A stretch of 64,000 nucleotides of DNA from JAGDMS01 sp050015455 (GCA_050015455.1 JBEKBJ010000002.1:62001-126000); one strand, 5' to 3'. Positions 22,648 through 31,625 are shown, numbered from the stretch's first letter. Numbers and translations are program-made. Notes: generated by a model not told the origin, from the letters alone.

Positions 22648-25600
22648 CTACATGCACACTCCGGAGCTGCAATGCGTCGCAGGTAACACACAGTCTGTGT
22701 TTACCGTACACGCTGACACTGTCATTGATACGTTCTCAGTCAGTGCCCCGAACCAATTTTCGGTTGCGCCGACGTCATGGACCATTTGCCACTGGAAGTT
22801 GTACGGGCCCGGAGTTGCTGGCGCGGTCACGGTCCAGGTGAAGGTCTTCAGGTTCGTGAAGGCGATACTGTCGGATGGATTGAGATATACCCGGTTCATC
22901 CCCCACGTGGTGTTGTCCTGGGTATTCTGCGAACCGAGGGCATAGTCTGCTCCTGGTGTCGGGGTCGCCGTCCAAGTGGTGCTTCCGGTATTTTGCATCG
23001 TCACGGACACGCTGTACTGATTTCCCGCGATCATCGCGGTCGGCACACTCACGCTCACGAACGCTGCATTATCACCGGTCGAAGGCGTATTCGTCGGCGT
23101 CAGCGTCGGCGTATTCGTCGGCGTGCGCGTATTGGTCGGCGTGCGCGTATTGGTCGGCGTCGACGTGTTCGTCGGCGTGTTCGTCGGCGTTGGCGTGTTC
23201 GTCAGCGTGTTCGTCGGCGTCAGCGTGTTCGTCGGCGTCGGCGTGTTCGTCGGCGTCGGCGTGTTCGTCGGCGTCTTCGTTGTCGTCGGGGTGATCGTCG
23301 GTGTCAGCGTATTGGTTGGCGTCAGTGTGTTCCTTGGCGTCCAGGTCGGGGTGCTCGTCAGGGTGTTCGTCGGCGTTGCCGTGCTCGCCGGTGTGTTCGT
23401 TACCGTCGGAGTGATGGTCACCGTCGGAGTGATCGTTACCGTCGGGCTGTTCGTCGGCGTTGGAGTGTTCGTTGGTGTCGGTAGTGTGCCCGTAGGTGTC
23501 GGAGTGAACGTTGCTGTCGGCACCGTCGAAGTTGGTGTCGCCGTCGACGCCAGCGCCTTGATGACATTGCCCATGCTGCTCGGCCCGACGATGATGTTGG
23601 GCGACGAGGCACCAACAGGAACCGCGGGAACGGCAAAGCTGTAGCCCCATTCCGTGACCGTCAGGTTGTACGTCCCCGGCTTGAGAGATCCGGCTGAGAA
23701 CGTCCCGTCGACCGCGGTGTACACGGTCGAGGCGACGGTGCCGGTCGCGATATTCGTGACGGCAACGGTCGCCGATGCCAGGCCCGTTCCGCCACTGTCC
23801 GTCACCGTTCCGCTGATCGTGAAGTACGACACGGTCACCGTGCAGGTCTCGATGCTCTGCTGCCCAAGCGTGTCGAGCACCCTGTGGGTGATCGTGTACG
23901 AGCCCGGACCGCGATACGTGTGCGGGCCGAATGTCGTGCCCTGGCCGCCGCTGGCGAGCAAGCTGCCGTCGCCCCAGACCACGGTCACCTGGGAGACGCC
24001 GGTACCGCCGGGATCCGACGAGTTATCCGTGAAGATGACGGTCCAGTTCGTATTGACCTGCGCTTGCAGGGCAGCGCACCACGACATCGGGATCGGACTG
24101 CCGGTCGGCGGCGGCGGCGGCGTTCCCGTCGGCGTCGGTGTGATCGCACCCGGTGTGGGCGCGTAGTCGGGAGTGTAGACCGACACGTTCTTCGTGACGG
24201 ATCCGGCGCCGCCGTCCACGGTCAACGTGATCTGGTACGTGCCTGTGCCGCTATAGGTATGGGTTGCGCTGGCGCCCGAGCCATCAGTCGAGCCGTCGCC
24301 CCAGTTCCAATCGTAGGAACCGCATCCGCCGATGCAGGCTGCCTGGGCATACACGGTCACCGTGAGCGTGTTGGGGCTGCCCAGCGTGTAGCCGAAGTTC
24401 ACCTCCGGCACGTTATTGTGAATGGTGGCCGCGTAGGTGGCCAGGTCGGTCTTGCCGATATACGGCGCGTTGTTCACCGTTGCGCTTGCTCCGAGCGAAC
24501 CGCCGTGGCACTGGCCGCACGCGAGATCGAGGTCCACCCAAACCGCCTTGGGGTACGAGCCGTCGGGTGTGGTCTGCGCGTTCCTGTCCTCGGTGACGGC
24601 CGTCCATATCCCGCTCGCCCCAGTGCAATTGCCAGAGGAGACGTCAGACAGGTAGACAACCGGCTGACTAGGAGCATTCTGAACCGCACCTGTATGTACA
24701 GAGCAGGTTCCTCCATAGAACTGACCTATTGTCGGGAATGTGCTGTAAGTCGCACTGGTATTGATTCTCCACAAATGCACCGGCATGGATGTCTGATTGC
24801 CGTTCGCCTCAGCCTGTGTAGCCATATGACAGACGACGCAGGGACTGTCATATTTGCTGGAGTCAAACGGTGTCCCGGCTCCCATCGGATGGAGCATGCT
24901 CGACACAGCCACCTGCGGAGCGCCGGCGTCGGTTGCGCCGGTTGTGCTGTTGTTCACATGACAATTCTCGCACGTCTTCCTGATGGCCGCCTCCGACTGA
25001 TCCTCAATAAAGAGACTGTTGTGGACATCGTGGCAGGTCGAGCAGGTCCCCTGCTTGGTGCCCAGATCGCCGGATGCGTCGGCCCTCCATGAGCCAACAC
25101 CGTATAGCCCCTCACAGTCGGCTTTGGTCGTTATTTCACTGCCGTCAGCGTTCGTCTTCGCCGGAGTGCTGCTCGTGGGCGATTGCCAGCAGGTGTAGCC
25201 CTTGAAGATGCTGCCATACTCCGAGGTCCCACTCGGGTCGGTAAGATCGTATTCACCAAGTGAATTCAGCGTGATAGATCCAGGACCGGTCTGTGCGCCG
25301 GCGTACTGCGCGTGCGGACTGTTCAGGAACGAGTTTCCGAGCACATGGCCGTTGAAGTCGCGGCCCGCTGCTGCGCCGTGGCTTATGCCGGTCGGGATCA
25401 GAGTCGGGTCGTACTGCGTCGTGCCCGTTGAAGAGCCACCCTGGGCGGGCCAGTTCTTGGCGATGGACTGGTGGCAGCCGAAGCACAGGTTGGTTCTGCC
25501 GGTGCCTGCCGCGAGGGCGCCCATACCGCCGCTGGTGGCGTGTGTTGTAAAGAAAACGGAGGCTGCCGAAGGGTAAGAAGTCCACGTTCCGCCATTACCG

Positions 25601-27267
25601 GTACACGCCACCGCGGTGAGAAAAATCTCACCAGCGTTGATGCTGCATGATGCCGAGGTACTGCTCCAACTTCCGCCGGCGGCCGAACATTGGGCTTGAG
25701 TACTGTAGCTGCACGATCCGCCCGTAATCTCACCCTGCACTACGTTCCCGACCTCCGCGTTGTGGCATCGTGAACACTGAATGCCGTTAAGGTCCCACTT
25801 CGGATTCAACGGATTCAGATTAATGCCCGGGAATGACTCCTGAGGCTCAAGTCCGGCGTATCCGGGAGTACCGATCGACTGCACGCCGGGATTATTGTTG
25901 TCGCTGTAGCCTGCCGTGTGGCACGCTGCGCAGCTGGTCGTCGCGGTGTACCCATTGGTAGGTCCGGGAAGCAAACCATAGCCGTTCGTTCCATAAACGA
26001 CCGAAGGCAATGGGGTCAGCCAGTCGCCGTAGATATAATAAAGGTTCTGGGGTGTGCCGCTGACCGTGATCTGTCCGAACGGATCCGAAGAGGTCTTGAA
26101 GTTGATGGGGTGGGTGCCGTCGGTGGTGTAGACGCACAGACCGTCCGTCGGGTCCGTCGGGGTTTGGCCGCTGGCACACGGACCTGCCCAGCTCTGCCCC
26201 GCCGTTACTTTCCTGAGCATGTTCTTGTGACCCGTCTGGAGATAGCTGTCCTTCCATCTTTCTGGCGAGCTGTTGTACTGGACGGTGTCGCTGTGGCAGT
26301 GCAGGCAGCCGGTATCAGCATCGGGTGCCTGAGCGGTATAGTCCCATTGCGGCATCTTGTAGGTGTTTCCGTCATTACCAATAGCAATGGTGGTTTCTGC
26401 GCCCTGACCGATCCAGTTGCTCCACGTGCCCCCGTTCGCGAGACAGAGGCCCATGGTGTTATAGTTACTCAGATCAATGTACCCCGTGTTTGTGCTGCCG
26501 TCGGCTTTCGTGAGGGTGGTGGAGCCGGAGGAGGAATGTATTATGCCGGCAATGCTCTTGTTATAGATGCAGCTGGTACCGGATACCGACCAGTCATAGG
26601 CTATATTCGCGTTGTATGGAGTGGTGGTGGCGTAGATGGAAGGGCAGTGTGCAGCGTCATACCCAGGAACAGCGGACCAATCCATCCCTGCATAGCAGTA
26701 ACCAGTGCCGGTACCCTGGATTGTCCCGTTTGGTGTGGGAAAGGGGAGAGGATTACCATTGGCATACTGGCCCTTGAACTGTGCACCGTAGGCTGCGCAG
26801 GCGCCGCTTGTTACCCACGTGCCTCCCACGCCCGCGCACATGGCCTGGGTCCGATCCAGACCTGCCAGCGATATACCGTTGCCGGTTGCACTATTGACGC
26901 AGATGCTCGTCGACCAGGCGTGTGCCGCCCCGTCGTTTCCTGCGGAACCCGCGTACGTGCACGCATTCTTTGAGGTCATTGACGAAAGGTTGAAGGGCGT
27001 GCCGCCGTTCATGGTTCCCTTGATCAAACTCTGGCAGGTATGTCTGTCGGTGACGCCGTCAGCGATATCGAGCGCGCCGTTGGTGTGCACGCCGACGATG
27101 CAGACGAAATCCGTGGGCTTGCTCCAGCCACCAGCGCCGTCCGGGACGGCACCGTCCCACATATATTTCGCCGAGGCACCGCCCGCGGCCAGCATCACGC
27201 AAGCAGCCACAGCAAGCACCGCCACGAGCCGGGCTTCCGTGAAAAGGGTTTTTCTCTTCCCTGTCAT
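22648..27267 (-). CDS. Giant modular surface octahaem cytochrome (1539 aa)
   Basis: ATG 27267 follows AAGGAG and gives a signal peptide (LVAVLAVAACVMLAAGGASA). Residues about 40-310 are Cys-rich with short repeats of the type Cxx.GGTW. Eight CxxCH motifs lie between about residues 320 and 920 (CLHCH, CAACH, CSRCH, CFGCH, CSTCH, CENCH, CVVCH, CGQCH). Then come two PKD-like domains (YDWNWGDGSTDGSGASATHT and VTVVWGDGSLLASGGQGTTF), a carboxypeptidase-regulatory/CNA-B-like beta-sandwich (FTISGTVTDSGGTGLASATV), a Thr-Pro-Asn linker of about 130 residues, and a C-terminal FW/NBR1-like Ig domain (NTGSTTWTATPTPGADYALG) with a final Cys cluster. The build suggests a haem domain carried away from the cell on adhesive modules. 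First gene of the conduit operon. Confidence 0.87.
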   Translation of the reverse strand: MTGKRKTLFTEARLVAVLAVAACVMLAAGGASAKYMWDGAVPDGAGGWSKPTDFVCIVGVHTNGALDIADGVTDRHTCQSLIKGTMNGGTPFNLSSMTSKNACTYAGSAGNDGAAHAWSTSICVNSATGNGISLAGLDRTQAMCAGVGGTWVTSGACAAYGAQFKGQYANGNPLPFPTPNGTIQGTGTGYCYAGMDWSAVPGYDAAHCPSIYATTTPYNANIAYDWSVSGTSCIYNKSIAGIIHSSSGSTTLTKADGSTNTGYIDLSNYNTMGLCLANGGTWSNWIGQGAETTIAIGNDGNTYKMPQWDYTAQAPDADTGCLHCHSDTVQYNSSPERWKDSYLQTGHKNMLRKVTAGQSWAGPCASGQTPTDPTDGLCVYTTDGTHPINFKTSSDPFGQITVSGTPQNLYYIYGDWLTPLPSVVYGTNGYGLLPGPTNGYTATTSCAACHTAGYSDNNNPGVQSIGTPGYAGLEPQESFPGINLNPLNPKWDLNGIQCSRCHNAEVGNVVQGEITGGSCSYSTQAQCSAAGGSWSSTSASCSINAGEIFLTAVACTGNGGTWTSYPSAASVFFTTHATSGGMGALAAGTGRTNLCFGCHQSIAKNWPAQGGSSTGTTQYDPTLIPTGISHGAAAGRDFNGHVLGNSFLNSPHAQYAGAQTGPGSITLNSLGEYDLTDPSGTSEYGSIFKGYTCWQSPTSSTPAKTNADGSEITTKADCEGLYGVGSWRADASGDLGTKQGTCSTCHDVHNSLFIEDQSEAAIRKTCENCHVNNSTTGATDAGAPQVAVSSMLHPMGAGTPFDSSKYDSPCVVCHMATQAEANGNQTSMPVHLWRINTSATYSTFPTIGQFYGGTCSVHTGAVQNAPSQPVVYLSDVSSGNCTGASGIWTAVTEDRNAQTTPDGSYPKAVWVDLDLACGQCHGGSLGASATVNNAPYIGKTDLATYAATIHNNVPEVNFGYTLGSPNTLTVTVYAQAACIGGCGSYDWNWGDGSTDGSGASATHTYSGTGTYQITLTVDGGAGSVTKNVSVYTPDYAPTPGAITPTPTGTPPPPPTGSPIPMSWCAALQAQVNTNWTVIFTDNSSDPGGTGVSQVTVVWGDGSLLASGGQGTTFGPHTYRGPGSYTITHRVLDTLGQQSIETCTVTVSYFTISGTVTDSGGTGLASATVAVTNIATGTVASTVYTAVDGTFSAGSLKPGTYNLTVTEWGYSFAVPAVPVGASSPNIIVGPSSMGNVIKALASTATPTSTVPTATFTPTPTGTLPTPTNTPTPTNSPTVTITPTVTITPTVTNTPASTATPTNTLTSTPTWTPRNTLTPTNTLTPTITPTTTKTPTNTPTPTNTPTPTNTLTPTNTLTNTPTPTNTPTNTSTPTNTRTPTNTRTPTNTPTLTPTNTPSTGDNAAFVSVSVPTAMIAGNQYSVSVTMQNTGSTTWTATPTPGADYALGSQNTQDNTTWGMNRVYLNPSDSIAFTNLKTFTWTVTAPATPGPYNFQWQMVHDVGATENWFGALTENVSMTVSACTVNTDCVLPATHCSSGVCM
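23083..23485. repeat. Tandem GTCGGCGT-type coding repeat (Thr-Pro linker)
   Basis: About 400 bases of degenerate 12-base units built on GTGTTCGTCGGC (plus strand), read on the minus strand as TPTNTPTPT. Prone to slippage; length may vary between strains. Confidence 0.85.
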
Positions 27268-27420
27268 GATTCGTAGCTCCTTCCGTCTTGGCCCATGGGT
27301 TCCTCGCTCCGCTCTTTGCCCGCCGATTGTTGTTTTGCGGTTTCCTGCGACGCGATGCTCTTCCCCGCCGTAGGGACCGGCGGTCTCGTGGAACCGCAAC
27401 ATGCGTGCCGCGTCCGCATA

Positions 27421-27440
27421 TAGCCAAACCCACGCCAAAA
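27421..27440 (-). promoter_or_regulatory. Sigma54-type (-24/-12) promoter candidate
   Basis: On the minus strand: TTGGCGTGGGTTTGGCTA, that is GG-N10-GC with the expected spacing and close to TGGCAC-N5-TTGCW, with a T instead-of-G style deviation in the -12 box (TGGCT for TTGCT). It lies about 155 bases upstream of the octahaem start codon. An NtrC-family activator is encoded 1.5 kb upstream, which makes sigma54 control plausible. Confidence 0.45.
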
Positions 27441-27473
27441 GGCGAACGGAAAACACGCGAGTGTGGAAAAACA

Positions 27474-27487
27474 CGCACCGAGGTGCG
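27474..27487. promoter_or_regulatory. Palindrome, possible activator site
   Basis: CGCACC-GA-GGTGCG, a perfect 6-bp inverted repeat about 35 bases upstream of the sigma54-type promoter candidate, where enhancer-type activators bind. Only one copy seen. Confidence 0.35.
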
Positions 27488-27669
27488 GGAAAATACGCAG
27501 AGGCCGCAGCACAAGACCGCGCCGGCAACCTAGGTCTACAACGGCGTGGCGACCGTCAGGCTGGCCGTCGCTAACGAGACCAGCGGGCGCAGGTGCTTGC
27601 GAGGGACCTACCTGCTCTTCACGGGTATACGCGGACCCTTCTCGCTATCCCCGCGGCGGCCCCTAGCCC

Positions 27670-28074
27670 TCAGTCGCAGCGTTGCTTGTTGCTTTGCCGG
27701 CCACCTACTGCCTCGGCCACAATCAGGGGAAGCTCGTCGAAATCGAAGGGCTTCTTGAGGTACGCAAACGCACCACGGCGCCGCGCCTCCGCGGCCGAAC
27801 ACACATCCTCGTAAGCCGTCATGACGACCACGGCCGCGTCGCGACCGCGGTCGTTTTTGACCGACTGCAGCATTGCTAAGCCATTACCATCGGGCAGCCG
27901 GACATCGAGAAACACCACAGCGGGCTGAAACTCCCGAAAGAGCGCCAGGCCCTCCACCGCGGTCTCCGCCAGCGCCACCTCGTACCCCGCGGCCCGCAGC
28001 GTCTGTGCCACCGACCAGCGGATCATGTGCTCGTCGTCGATGATCAACACCTTCGCCGAGGTCATGGCGTACAT
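27670..28074 (-). CDS. Single-domain response regulator
   Basis: 134-residue receiver domain only: acidic pair IIDDEH, phospho-acceptor Asp in VVFLDVRLPDGNG, Thr/Ala switch VVVMTAYED, Lys in AYLKKPFDFDEL. It resembles the receiver of the NtrC-type regulator next door (shared IRWS..QTL.AAG and LKKPFDFDEL), so it looks like a duplicated receiver without AAA+ and DNA-binding parts. It may act as a phosphate sink or connector for the neighbouring kinase. 138 bases separate it from the NtrC-type gene. Confidence 0.85.
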   Translation of the reverse strand: MYAMTSAKVLIIDDEHMIRWSVAQTLRAAGYEVALAETAVEGLALFREFQPAVVFLDVRLPDGNGLAMLQSVKNDRGRDAAVVVMTAYEDVCSAAEARRRGAFAYLKKPFDFDELPLIVAEAVGGRQSNKQRCD

Positions 28075-28212
28075 CGCGGTCGCATTGGATTTACACGCAC
28101 GACGAGCGGGAGCAACTGTCGTGCCCTGCGCGGAGAGAGCCGATGCACGTGAATTGAGCCTGGGCTGGCGAACTCGATGCGGGAAAAGATACCCAGGTCT
28201 GGGCGAAATTCC

Positions 28213-29583
28213 TCAGGCCGCCGAGTCGAGCTTGTGCATGCGGTAGCGTAACGCGTCGCGACTAATACCGAGCAGCTGCGCCGCGTGCGTCTGATTACCC
28301 CCCGCAACCTCCAGCGCCTGGCGTACGAAGTCCTTTTCCACTTGCTCGAGACTGATGCCGGTTGGCGCCAGGCGGTACTGCGGCTTGGCCGAGCTGACGT
28401 GCGGCCGGATGATTTCCGGCGGCAGGTGTTCGGGAAGAATGGTCTCGCCCTTCTCGAGGATCAGGATGCGCTCGAGGAGATTTTTCAGCTCGCGCACGTT
28501 GCCGGGCCACGAATACGACATCAACGATTGCAGCGCGTCGTTGGAGATGCCGCGAAAATCCTTGTGAAACTCGGCGTTATACTTCGCCATGTAGTGCTGC
28601 AGAAGCAGCGGGACGTCTTCGCGCCGCTCACGCAACGGCGGCAGCACAATCGGGATGACGCGCAGCCGATAGTACAGGTCTTCGCGGAAGCGCCCTTGAC
28701 GCACTGCTTCCTCCAGGTTGCGATTGGTTGCGGCGACGATGCGCAGGTCGACGCGCTGGTCCACGGTGCCGCCGAGACGCTTGAACTGACGGCTTTCGAT
28801 GAACTTGAGGAGTTTGGGCTGCAAGATCAACGGCAGGTCGCCGACCTCGTCCAGGAACAGCGTGCCGCCGTCCGCCAACTCCAGCAGTCCCTTCTTGGTA
28901 GCGCGGGCATCGGTGAACGCGCCTTTTTCGTACCCGAACAGCTCACTCTCGAAGAGGCTCTCCGGCACAGCCGTGCAGGAAATGTCGAGGAACGCGCCGT
29001 CTGCCCGCTTACTGCCACAGTGGATGGCGCGCGCGAAGAGGTCCTTGCCCGTGCCGTTCTCCCCTTCGATGAGGACCGTGGTCGCATCGCTCTCAGCGAT
29101 TTTCTCTACGAGGTCGAGTACCTGGCGGATCTTCTCCGATTCGCCGACAATGTTTTCCACGCCGTAGGTCTTGCGGCGCTCCTGCCGCAACTCGCTGACC
29201 TCCCGGCGCAGATTCGTAGTCTCGAGCGCTCGGCCAACAATGACTTCCAGCTCGTCGAAGTCGAACGGCTTTTTCAGATAATCGTACGCCCCCAGGCGCA
29301 TGGCCTCGACTGCCGTGCGGATCTCACCGAAAGCGGTCATGACGATGACGGCGCTCTCCTGTCCATTCTCTTCCTTCATCTTCTTGAGCAAGGAGAGACC
29401 GTCGCCATCCGGCAGTCGCATGTCGAGGAAGACCACCTCGGGCAGGTACTGGCGGAACAGCGCCATCCCCTCGACCGCAGCGGCGGCGACCGCGACGTCA
29501 TGCCCGGCTGCAGACAACGTCTGTTCGATCGACCAGCGAATCATCTGCTCATCGTCGACGACGAGTACCTTTGCTTTCCTCAT
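28213..29583 (-). CDS. NtrC-family sigma54-dependent response regulator
   Basis: 456 residues: receiver (Asp in VVFLDMRLPDGDG), AAA+ domain with Walker A GENGTGKD, Walker B GGTLFLDEVGDLP, arginine-finger region LRIVAATNRNLEEAV and REDLYYRLRV, and a Fis-type helix-turn-helix (GGNQTHAAQLLGISRDALRY). The sigma54-contacting loop reads GAFTDA instead of GAFTGA, a substitution that occurs in natural members of the family. It follows the haem-sensor kinase gene by 87 bases. The likely target is the -24/-12 promoter candidate before the cytochrome operon. Confidence 0.92.
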   Translation of the reverse strand: MRKAKVLVVDDEQMIRWSIEQTLSAAGHDVAVAAAAVEGMALFRQYLPEVVFLDMRLPDGDGLSLLKKMKEENGQESAVIVMTAFGEIRTAVEAMRLGAYDYLKKPFDFDELEVIVGRALETTNLRREVSELRQERRKTYGVENIVGESEKIRQVLDLVEKIAESDATTVLIEGENGTGKDLFARAIHCGSKRADGAFLDISCTAVPESLFESELFGYEKGAFTDARATKKGLLELADGGTLFLDEVGDLPLILQPKLLKFIESRQFKRLGGTVDQRVDLRIVAATNRNLEEAVRQGRFREDLYYRLRVIPIVLPPLRERREDVPLLLQHYMAKYNAEFHKDFRGISNDALQSLMSYSWPGNVRELKNLLERILILEKGETILPEHLPPEIIRPHVSSAKPQYRLAPTGISLEQVEKDFVRQALEVAGGNQTHAAQLLGISRDALRYRMHKLDSAA

Positions 29584-29670
29584 ACGCTACCCATCAGCAC
29601 GGTGATGATGCCAGATCTCTCACGCACGGCATCATACGATAGCATCGATGACGACGAGATCGCCAGGGCG

Positions 29671-31203
29671 CTAAGCGCCCTCACTTGTTTGGACGGCATC
29701 CGGGGACACCGGCAGCTCCACCTGCACGCACGTGCCCAGCCCCGGTGCGCTGCGCAGCGAAATGCGTCCATGGTGCTGTTCAACGATCTGGCGTGCGATC
29801 GACAGCCCGAGCCCGGTCCCGTGCGCCTTGGTGCTGAAAAACGGCTGGAAGGCTTGCGCAGCCTCCTCCGGCGTCATGCCTTTGCCGTGATCCTCGATCT
29901 CGATGGCCGCACCCGTCAGGCTGCCGTTATCGGCTGCCACGCGCGTACGGACCGCAATCTGGCCTCCGGCCGTGCTGGCCTGAATCGCATTGAGAATGAG
30001 GTTGAGCACCACCTGCTGAATCTGATGCGGGTCGGCACTGACTGTGACCGAGGCGGAACCGTTGGCACCTGGCGCCGGCTGCTTCACGATTTGGATGCCG
30101 GCTTTCCTCGCCTCGCCTTCAGCCAACGACAGGCTACGGTCGATGATGTCGTCGAGTTTGACGGTTTGCAATTGTGGCGACGGCGGACGGGAGTAATGGA
30201 GGACATCTTCGACCGTGTTGTTCAAGCGCTCGATGAGCAAGCGCGTTTGACGGACAATCTCCCGCCGTGAGTCGTCGGGGGAGAAATCCCGGCTCAACAC
30301 CGACAGGACGCCGCTGATACCGGTCAACGGGTTGCGAATCTCGTGCGCCATAGCTGCAGCCATCTCACCGATCGTGGCCAGTCGATCGGCGCGCGCGAGC
30401 TGTTCTTGATGATAGCGCTCCAGCTCTCCTTGCGCTGCGTGCAGCTTGGCGATCATGTCGTTGAAGTGCCGCGCCAGCTGTCCCAGCTCGTCGCTGTTGG
30501 AAACAGCCGCTCGAACGCTGAGATCGCCCCGCTCCGCGCGCCCCATGACGGCCACCAATCGCTGCAGCGGTTGATCGACCAGCCGCGTGAGCGCCAACCA
30601 AACGCCGAGCACGACGACCCCGAGACTAATCAGCGTCGCCACAAACGCCGACCGCCGTAGACCGGCGACCTGCTGCTGCAGTTCGTTCACCGAAACACTG
30701 AGCTGGAGCATGCCCAGGACCTTCTGCTCGGCCGGATGGCACCCGAAACACTGCGGGCGGTTGAACACCGGCTGGAGCACCGTCTGAACAATGTCCTGTC
30801 CCTCACGGGTCACGGTCACCGGATCCGCCAGGCCCTGGTAGCGTTGCAGCTCGGTGGCGCCGAGACGTGTGCCCACTTCCGCCGGGTGCGACGAGAAATG
30901 CACCATGCCGTCCGTGTCAAAGATTCTCACCGTCTTGATGTCCCGATGAGCGCCAATTGCCTCCAACAGGTCTTGTATCGGGTGGTGGTCGCCGACCAGC
31001 ATCTTTCCAACCAGCGTCTTCAGCACTTCCTGCAGGATCTGCAGGTGCTGCTCGGAGCCTAGTAACAGTTGGTGCTCCTGCGTTTCGATCGCGCTCCAAG
31101 GCGCGATGCCGACCGTTAGACCCAGGATCAAGACAACGAGGAGGATGAGCTTGAGCTTGAGGCTGCTGCCGACGGCAGTGACTATGGCGGTCGTGAAGCG
31201 CAT
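29671..31203 (-). CDS. Sensor histidine kinase with periplasmic c-type haem motif
   Basis: 510 residues from ATG 31203. First transmembrane segment about 17-36 (LKLILLVVLILGLTVGIAPW), a periplasmic domain to about 185, second membrane segment about 187-207, HAMP, HisKA with His287 in MAAAMAHEIRNPLTGISGVL, and HATPase_c (LNLILNAIQAS, IEDHGKGM, GTGLGLSIA). The periplasmic domain contains RPQCFGCHPAEQ (Cys152-His156), a CxxCH haem-attachment site, right before the second membrane helix. Haem-containing periplasmic sensor domains are known to sense redox state or gases. It sits between ccmE and the NtrC-type regulator and so links haem, redox and control of cytochrome genes. Confidence 0.92.
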   Translation of the reverse strand: MRFTTAIVTAVGSSLKLKLILLVVLILGLTVGIAPWSAIETQEHQLLLGSEQHLQILQEVLKTLVGKMLVGDHHPIQDLLEAIGAHRDIKTVRIFDTDGMVHFSSHPAEVGTRLGATELQRYQGLADPVTVTREGQDIVQTVLQPVFNRPQCFGCHPAEQKVLGMLQLSVSVNELQQQVAGLRRSAFVATLISLGVVVLGVWLALTRLVDQPLQRLVAVMGRAERGDLSVRAAVSNSDELGQLARHFNDMIAKLHAAQGELERYHQEQLARADRLATIGEMAAAMAHEIRNPLTGISGVLSVLSRDFSPDDSRREIVRQTRLLIERLNNTVEDVLHYSRPPSPQLQTVKLDDIIDRSLSLAEGEARKAGIQIVKQPAPGANGSASVTVSADPHQIQQVVLNLILNAIQASTAGGQIAVRTRVAADNGSLTGAAIEIEDHGKGMTPEEAAQAFQPFFSTKAHGTGLGLSIARQIVEQHHGRISLRSAPGLGTCVQVELPVSPDAVQTSEGA

Positions 31204-31214
31204 CGTGTCCCGCT

Positions 31215-31625
31215 TCAGGGAGGCAGATGCGCAGCTGGGGCGTCTTGCGGCTCGTACTTCGAGGGGCAGCTGGCGAGGAGAGATTCGGCCACCAGTCCCT
31301 TGGGCGAGAGCCGCCCCTCGACGATGATTTCCCGTCCCTCCGCGAAGAGGTCGGGGACGACACCGTGGTAGGAAACCGGGATCTGCTGCTGGCCATCCGC
31401 GAGCGCGAAGGACAACCGGAGTGCTCGCGGGTCCCATTCGCTACTGCCTTCGCGCACCTTTCCTTTCACCCTCACGATCTCGGTTTTGCCGAGTGGTCCG
31501 GCGCCGACTGCCTCAGCTACAGTGAGATAGTAACTGGCGGTTCCGTTCATGCCGGTTGCAATGAGGTACAGAATCGCAACGGCTATGGCACTACCACCCA
31601 GAACGAACTTGGCTCGCTTGCTCAC
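31215..31625 (-). CDS. ccmE: CcmE haem chaperone, Cys (CX3Y) variant
   Basis: 136 residues with GTG start. N-terminal membrane anchor (KFVLGGSAIAVAILYLIATG), then the CcmE OB-fold with YHGVVPDLFAEGREIIVEGRL. Where ordinary CcmE has the covalent haem-binding His in LAKHDExY, this protein has LLASCPSKYEP: Cys120 and Tyr124, the CX3Y type known from Desulfovibrio and archaea. It is encoded 11 bases upstream of the haem-sensor kinase. No other ccm gene lies in the window. Confidence 0.9.
   Translation of the reverse strand: MSKRAKFVLGGSAIAVAILYLIATGMNGTASYYLTVAEAVGAGPLGKTEIVRVKGKVREGSSEWDPRALRLSFALADGQQQIPVSYHGVVPDLFAEGREIIVEGRLSPKGLVAESLLASCPSKYEPQDAPAAHLPP

Larger units (their letters stand above)
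27268..27669. other. Long leader and regulatory region of the cytochrome operon
   Basis: 402 bases without a gene, between the single-domain receiver gene and the octahaem gene. It contains the sigma54-type promoter candidate (27421-27440) and a palindrome (27474-27487) on its upstream side. Short repeats of the type CGTGTTTTTCC and CGTGTTTTCC lie between them (minus strand). Confidence 0.55.

Noticed and set aside
23083..23485. Regular short repeats that could be taken for a CRISPR array
   Set aside because: The units are degenerate 12-base codon repeats in frame with the octahaem gene, with no unique spacers; they encode the Thr-Pro linker.
29300..29310. GAFTDA instead of GAFTGA in the NtrC-type regulator as a loss-of-function sign
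   Set aside because: The substitution occurs in natural, apparently functional members of the family, and all other AAA+ motifs are intact. The loop itself is encoded near 28910-28930, not at the placeholder coordinates given here.
28285..30270. 661-codon plus-strand frame antisense to the NtrC-type regulator and kinase
   Set aside because: Shadow frame caused by high third-position GC; the minus-strand genes have clear catalytic motifs.
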